Below are positions 62,914-64,000 of a DNA stretch of 64,000 nt, in pieces. Source of the DNA: Bacillus_P idriensis_A. Lineage in GTDB: Bacteria > Bacillota > Bacilli > Bacillales > Bacillaceae. Both the position numbers and the translations under genes were made by a program. The notes under the pieces are model-generated. The model saw only the letters and a list, made by a program, of their open reading frames with translations. It was not told where the DNA came from and ran no database searches. The stretch spans positions 1 through 64,000 of the forward strand of contig NZ_JBCMYF010000027.1 of the NCBI RefSeq assembly GCF_050483325.1. The letters are read 5' to 3'. Every line of letters starts with the position of its first letter. The first letter of the stretch is position 1.

Positions 62914-63585
62914 TCAGTAATACGGATTATACTGGGCAGGATAAGGATATTGAGTATGCCCCTGCGGATTGTAATACTGTGCTGCATAAGGATTGTAAGC
63001 CGGCAACTGCTGCTGATAAGTCATAACAGGCGGCTCAAACTCCTGTCTCCCATTGCAGTCATTAGATGGACCGATGATGACAGTTTTTTTAATCGGCGCG
63101 ATGTCTTCTTTCCATTTGCGCTCATCCAGGCAATACGTATCTGCCATGACGTTGGCTGGAGTGAGGCGAAGGATGTCAGATCCAAAAATCGCCTGGGGAT
63201 ATGGGGCATCAAAGATGGCAAGAAGGTGAGTATTGTCTTCAGAAGCCACTTCATAATGCCAGAATCCCTGCGGCACATTTGCCACTTGGCCGGGTTTAAT
63301 TGGAAAGTTCATCAGCTGATTTGTAAACGGATTGATGAATGAAACAACGGCAGATCCTGATACACAATAAACCAGCTCCGACGCATTCTGGTGAATATGC
63401 GGTTCTACATACTTGCCTTTGCTCAAAAAGATATCAAGCAGCGAGACGTTGCCAAGGGTGTTCATGTTATTGCGCCCGAGGGAGTTTATATAATTACGCG
63501 CGTCTCCTTTAAACAGCTGGTTGTTGTTCAAATCATAAGTATACTTGTTCTTTGGAGATGTATAGTCAATCTCTAAAATGGCCAC
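62914..63585 (-). CDS. Cupin-domain protein with Pro/Tyr/Gln-rich tail (possible spore coat protein)
   Basis: A 223-residue protein. The cupin core (about 45-135) has motif 1 PHIHQNASELVYCVSGSA and motif 2 PGQVANVPQGFWHYE, with His and Glu metal ligands. The last 45 residues are low-complexity (QQQLPAYNPYAAQYYNPQGH, then YPYPAQYNPYY), like coat or exosporium tails. No signal peptide. The start is GTG at 63585 with AGGGAGG upstream. Single gene. Coat role is inference. Confidence 0.72.
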   Translation of the reverse strand: MAILEIDYTSPKNKYTYDLNNNQLFKGDARNYINSLGRNNMNTLGNVSLLDIFLSKGKYVEPHIHQNASELVYCVSGSAVVSFINPFTNQLMNFPIKPGQVANVPQGFWHYEVASEDNTHLLAIFDAPYPQAIFGSDILRLTPANVMADTYCLDERKWKEDIAPIKKTVIIGPSNDCNGRQEFEPPVMTYQQQLPAYNPYAAQYYNPQGHTQYPYPAQYNPYY

Positions 63586-63799
63586 TCTGTCAGCCTCCCT
63601 GAAAATAGTCCTTTCATTCTATGCCGGGGAGGAGAATGCGTGACAGATGCCTATTGTTTAATTTAGAAGAATCATAGAAGAAAAACAGGGGGATTCTCAA
63701 ATGAATCTTGTTCTTTTTAACAAGAACATGCAGGATTAATAGGGAAAAGGTGATAATTAGTCTGAATTCAGCTGTTGAGGCATGAAAGTAGGGAGACAC

Positions 63800-64000
63800 A
63801 TGAACGAGATATTCGCAGAATATCATTTCAAACTATCTAAAGAAACCACCAAAGCAATAGAATACGAACACATCATCAGTAAAGACAACATCTATACTCA
63901 GAACACAAAAGGAATCAACATCGTCCTTCATCCTGATACAGCAGAGTGTCTTCGTCTGACCGAAAAAAGCGACGGGCTTGTGCATAGCACGGCGCTGCGC
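63800..64000 (+). CDS. Unrecognised protein, 5' part only (runs off the window)
   Basis: An open frame of 67 codons from ATG 63800 to the window edge, with GGGAGA upstream. It begins MNEIFAEYHFKLSKETTK and continues hydrophilic and charged; no motif seen in the visible part. Codon use looks like that of the neighbours. The 214 bp before it hold no other gene. Confidence 0.6.
   Translation, partial: MNEIFAEYHFKLSKETTKAIEYEHIISKDNIYTQNTKGINIVLHPDTAECLRLTEKSDGLVHSTALR

Overview
The window is chromosomal DNA from a low-GC, spore-forming Gram-positive bacterium of the family Bacillaceae. It looks like a Bacillus sensu lato or Metabacillus-type genome rather than B. subtilis itself. The reasons are the strong AGGAGG ribosome binding sites, TTG/GTG starts, cre boxes, a CwlJ-type spore cortex hydrolase, and a backbone that follows the B. 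subtilis yer/gat region: yerA-yerB-yerC, pcrB-pcrA-ligA-camS, a P5C dehydrogenase and proline symporter, gatCAB, dagK and rlmCD. I saw no rRNA, tRNA, CRISPR array, prophage or transposase gene.

Layout. 0-11.1 kb: YgaP-like membrane protein, yerA, lipoprotein yerB, yerC, a DUF3231 protein, then the pcrB-pcrA-ligA-camS repair/replication operon. 11.4-15.5 kb: P5C dehydrogenase (CcpA-type promoter), divergent putP (sigma-B-like promoter) and a small heat-shock protein. 15.7-30.6 kb: an eleven-gene galactoside operon. It encodes an ABC importer (lipoprotein plus two permeases), GH35 and GH42 beta-galactosidases, a GH36 alpha-galactosidase, the whole Leloir pathway (galK, galE, galT, galM) and a LacI-family regulator. 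A good promoter with a fully matching cre box at its start site precedes it. No secreted endo-galactanase and no ATPase subunit are present. 30.8-38.9 kb: membrane-anchored glycerophosphodiesterase, gatCAB, dagK, rlmCD and a dihydrouridine synthase. 39-44.2 kb: WYL regulator divergent from a GyrI-like protein, an unknown protein, a VOC protein and the RNA polymerase recycling helicase HelD.

44.4-50.3 kb holds the most unusual system. A CiaRH-like two-component system sits beside a VTC-domain (polyphosphate polymerase-like) gene, a DUF4956 membrane protein gene and a divergent 700-residue carbohydrate-binding-type lipoprotein gene. A 44-bp element, 42/44 identical in its two copies and in the same orientation relative to the gene, lies upstream of both the VTC operon and the lipoprotein gene. 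It contains TTTAAG-N5-TTTAAG or its near match, which is the known binding motif of streptococcal CiaR. A terminator separates the kinase from the VTC gene, so this element most likely belongs to a dedicated promoter. I infer a self-contained regulon for a cell-surface or polyphosphate function.

50.5-55.6 kb: PsiE-like protein, an MFS transporter with a ROK repressor and three copies of a clear palindromic operator, and a DHA2-type drug exporter. 55.9-56.1 kb is a 53-bp tandem repeat. 56.2-58.1 kb: CwlJ-like hydrolase, DUF1456 protein, YgjP-like metallopeptidase. 58.2-62.9 kb: a LacI regulator with two identical operators 73 bp apart, a FucP-type permease, a DUF4432 epimerase-like protein and a PfkB kinase. 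Together these match the deoP-deoX-deoK set for 2-deoxy-D-ribose use. The window ends with a cupin with a proline/tyrosine-rich tail (possible coat protein) and the start of an unrecognised gene.

Repeats are a further theme: two arrays of 21-bp units in opposite orientation bracket the putP-gal region, and two members of a GC-richer intergenic element are present.
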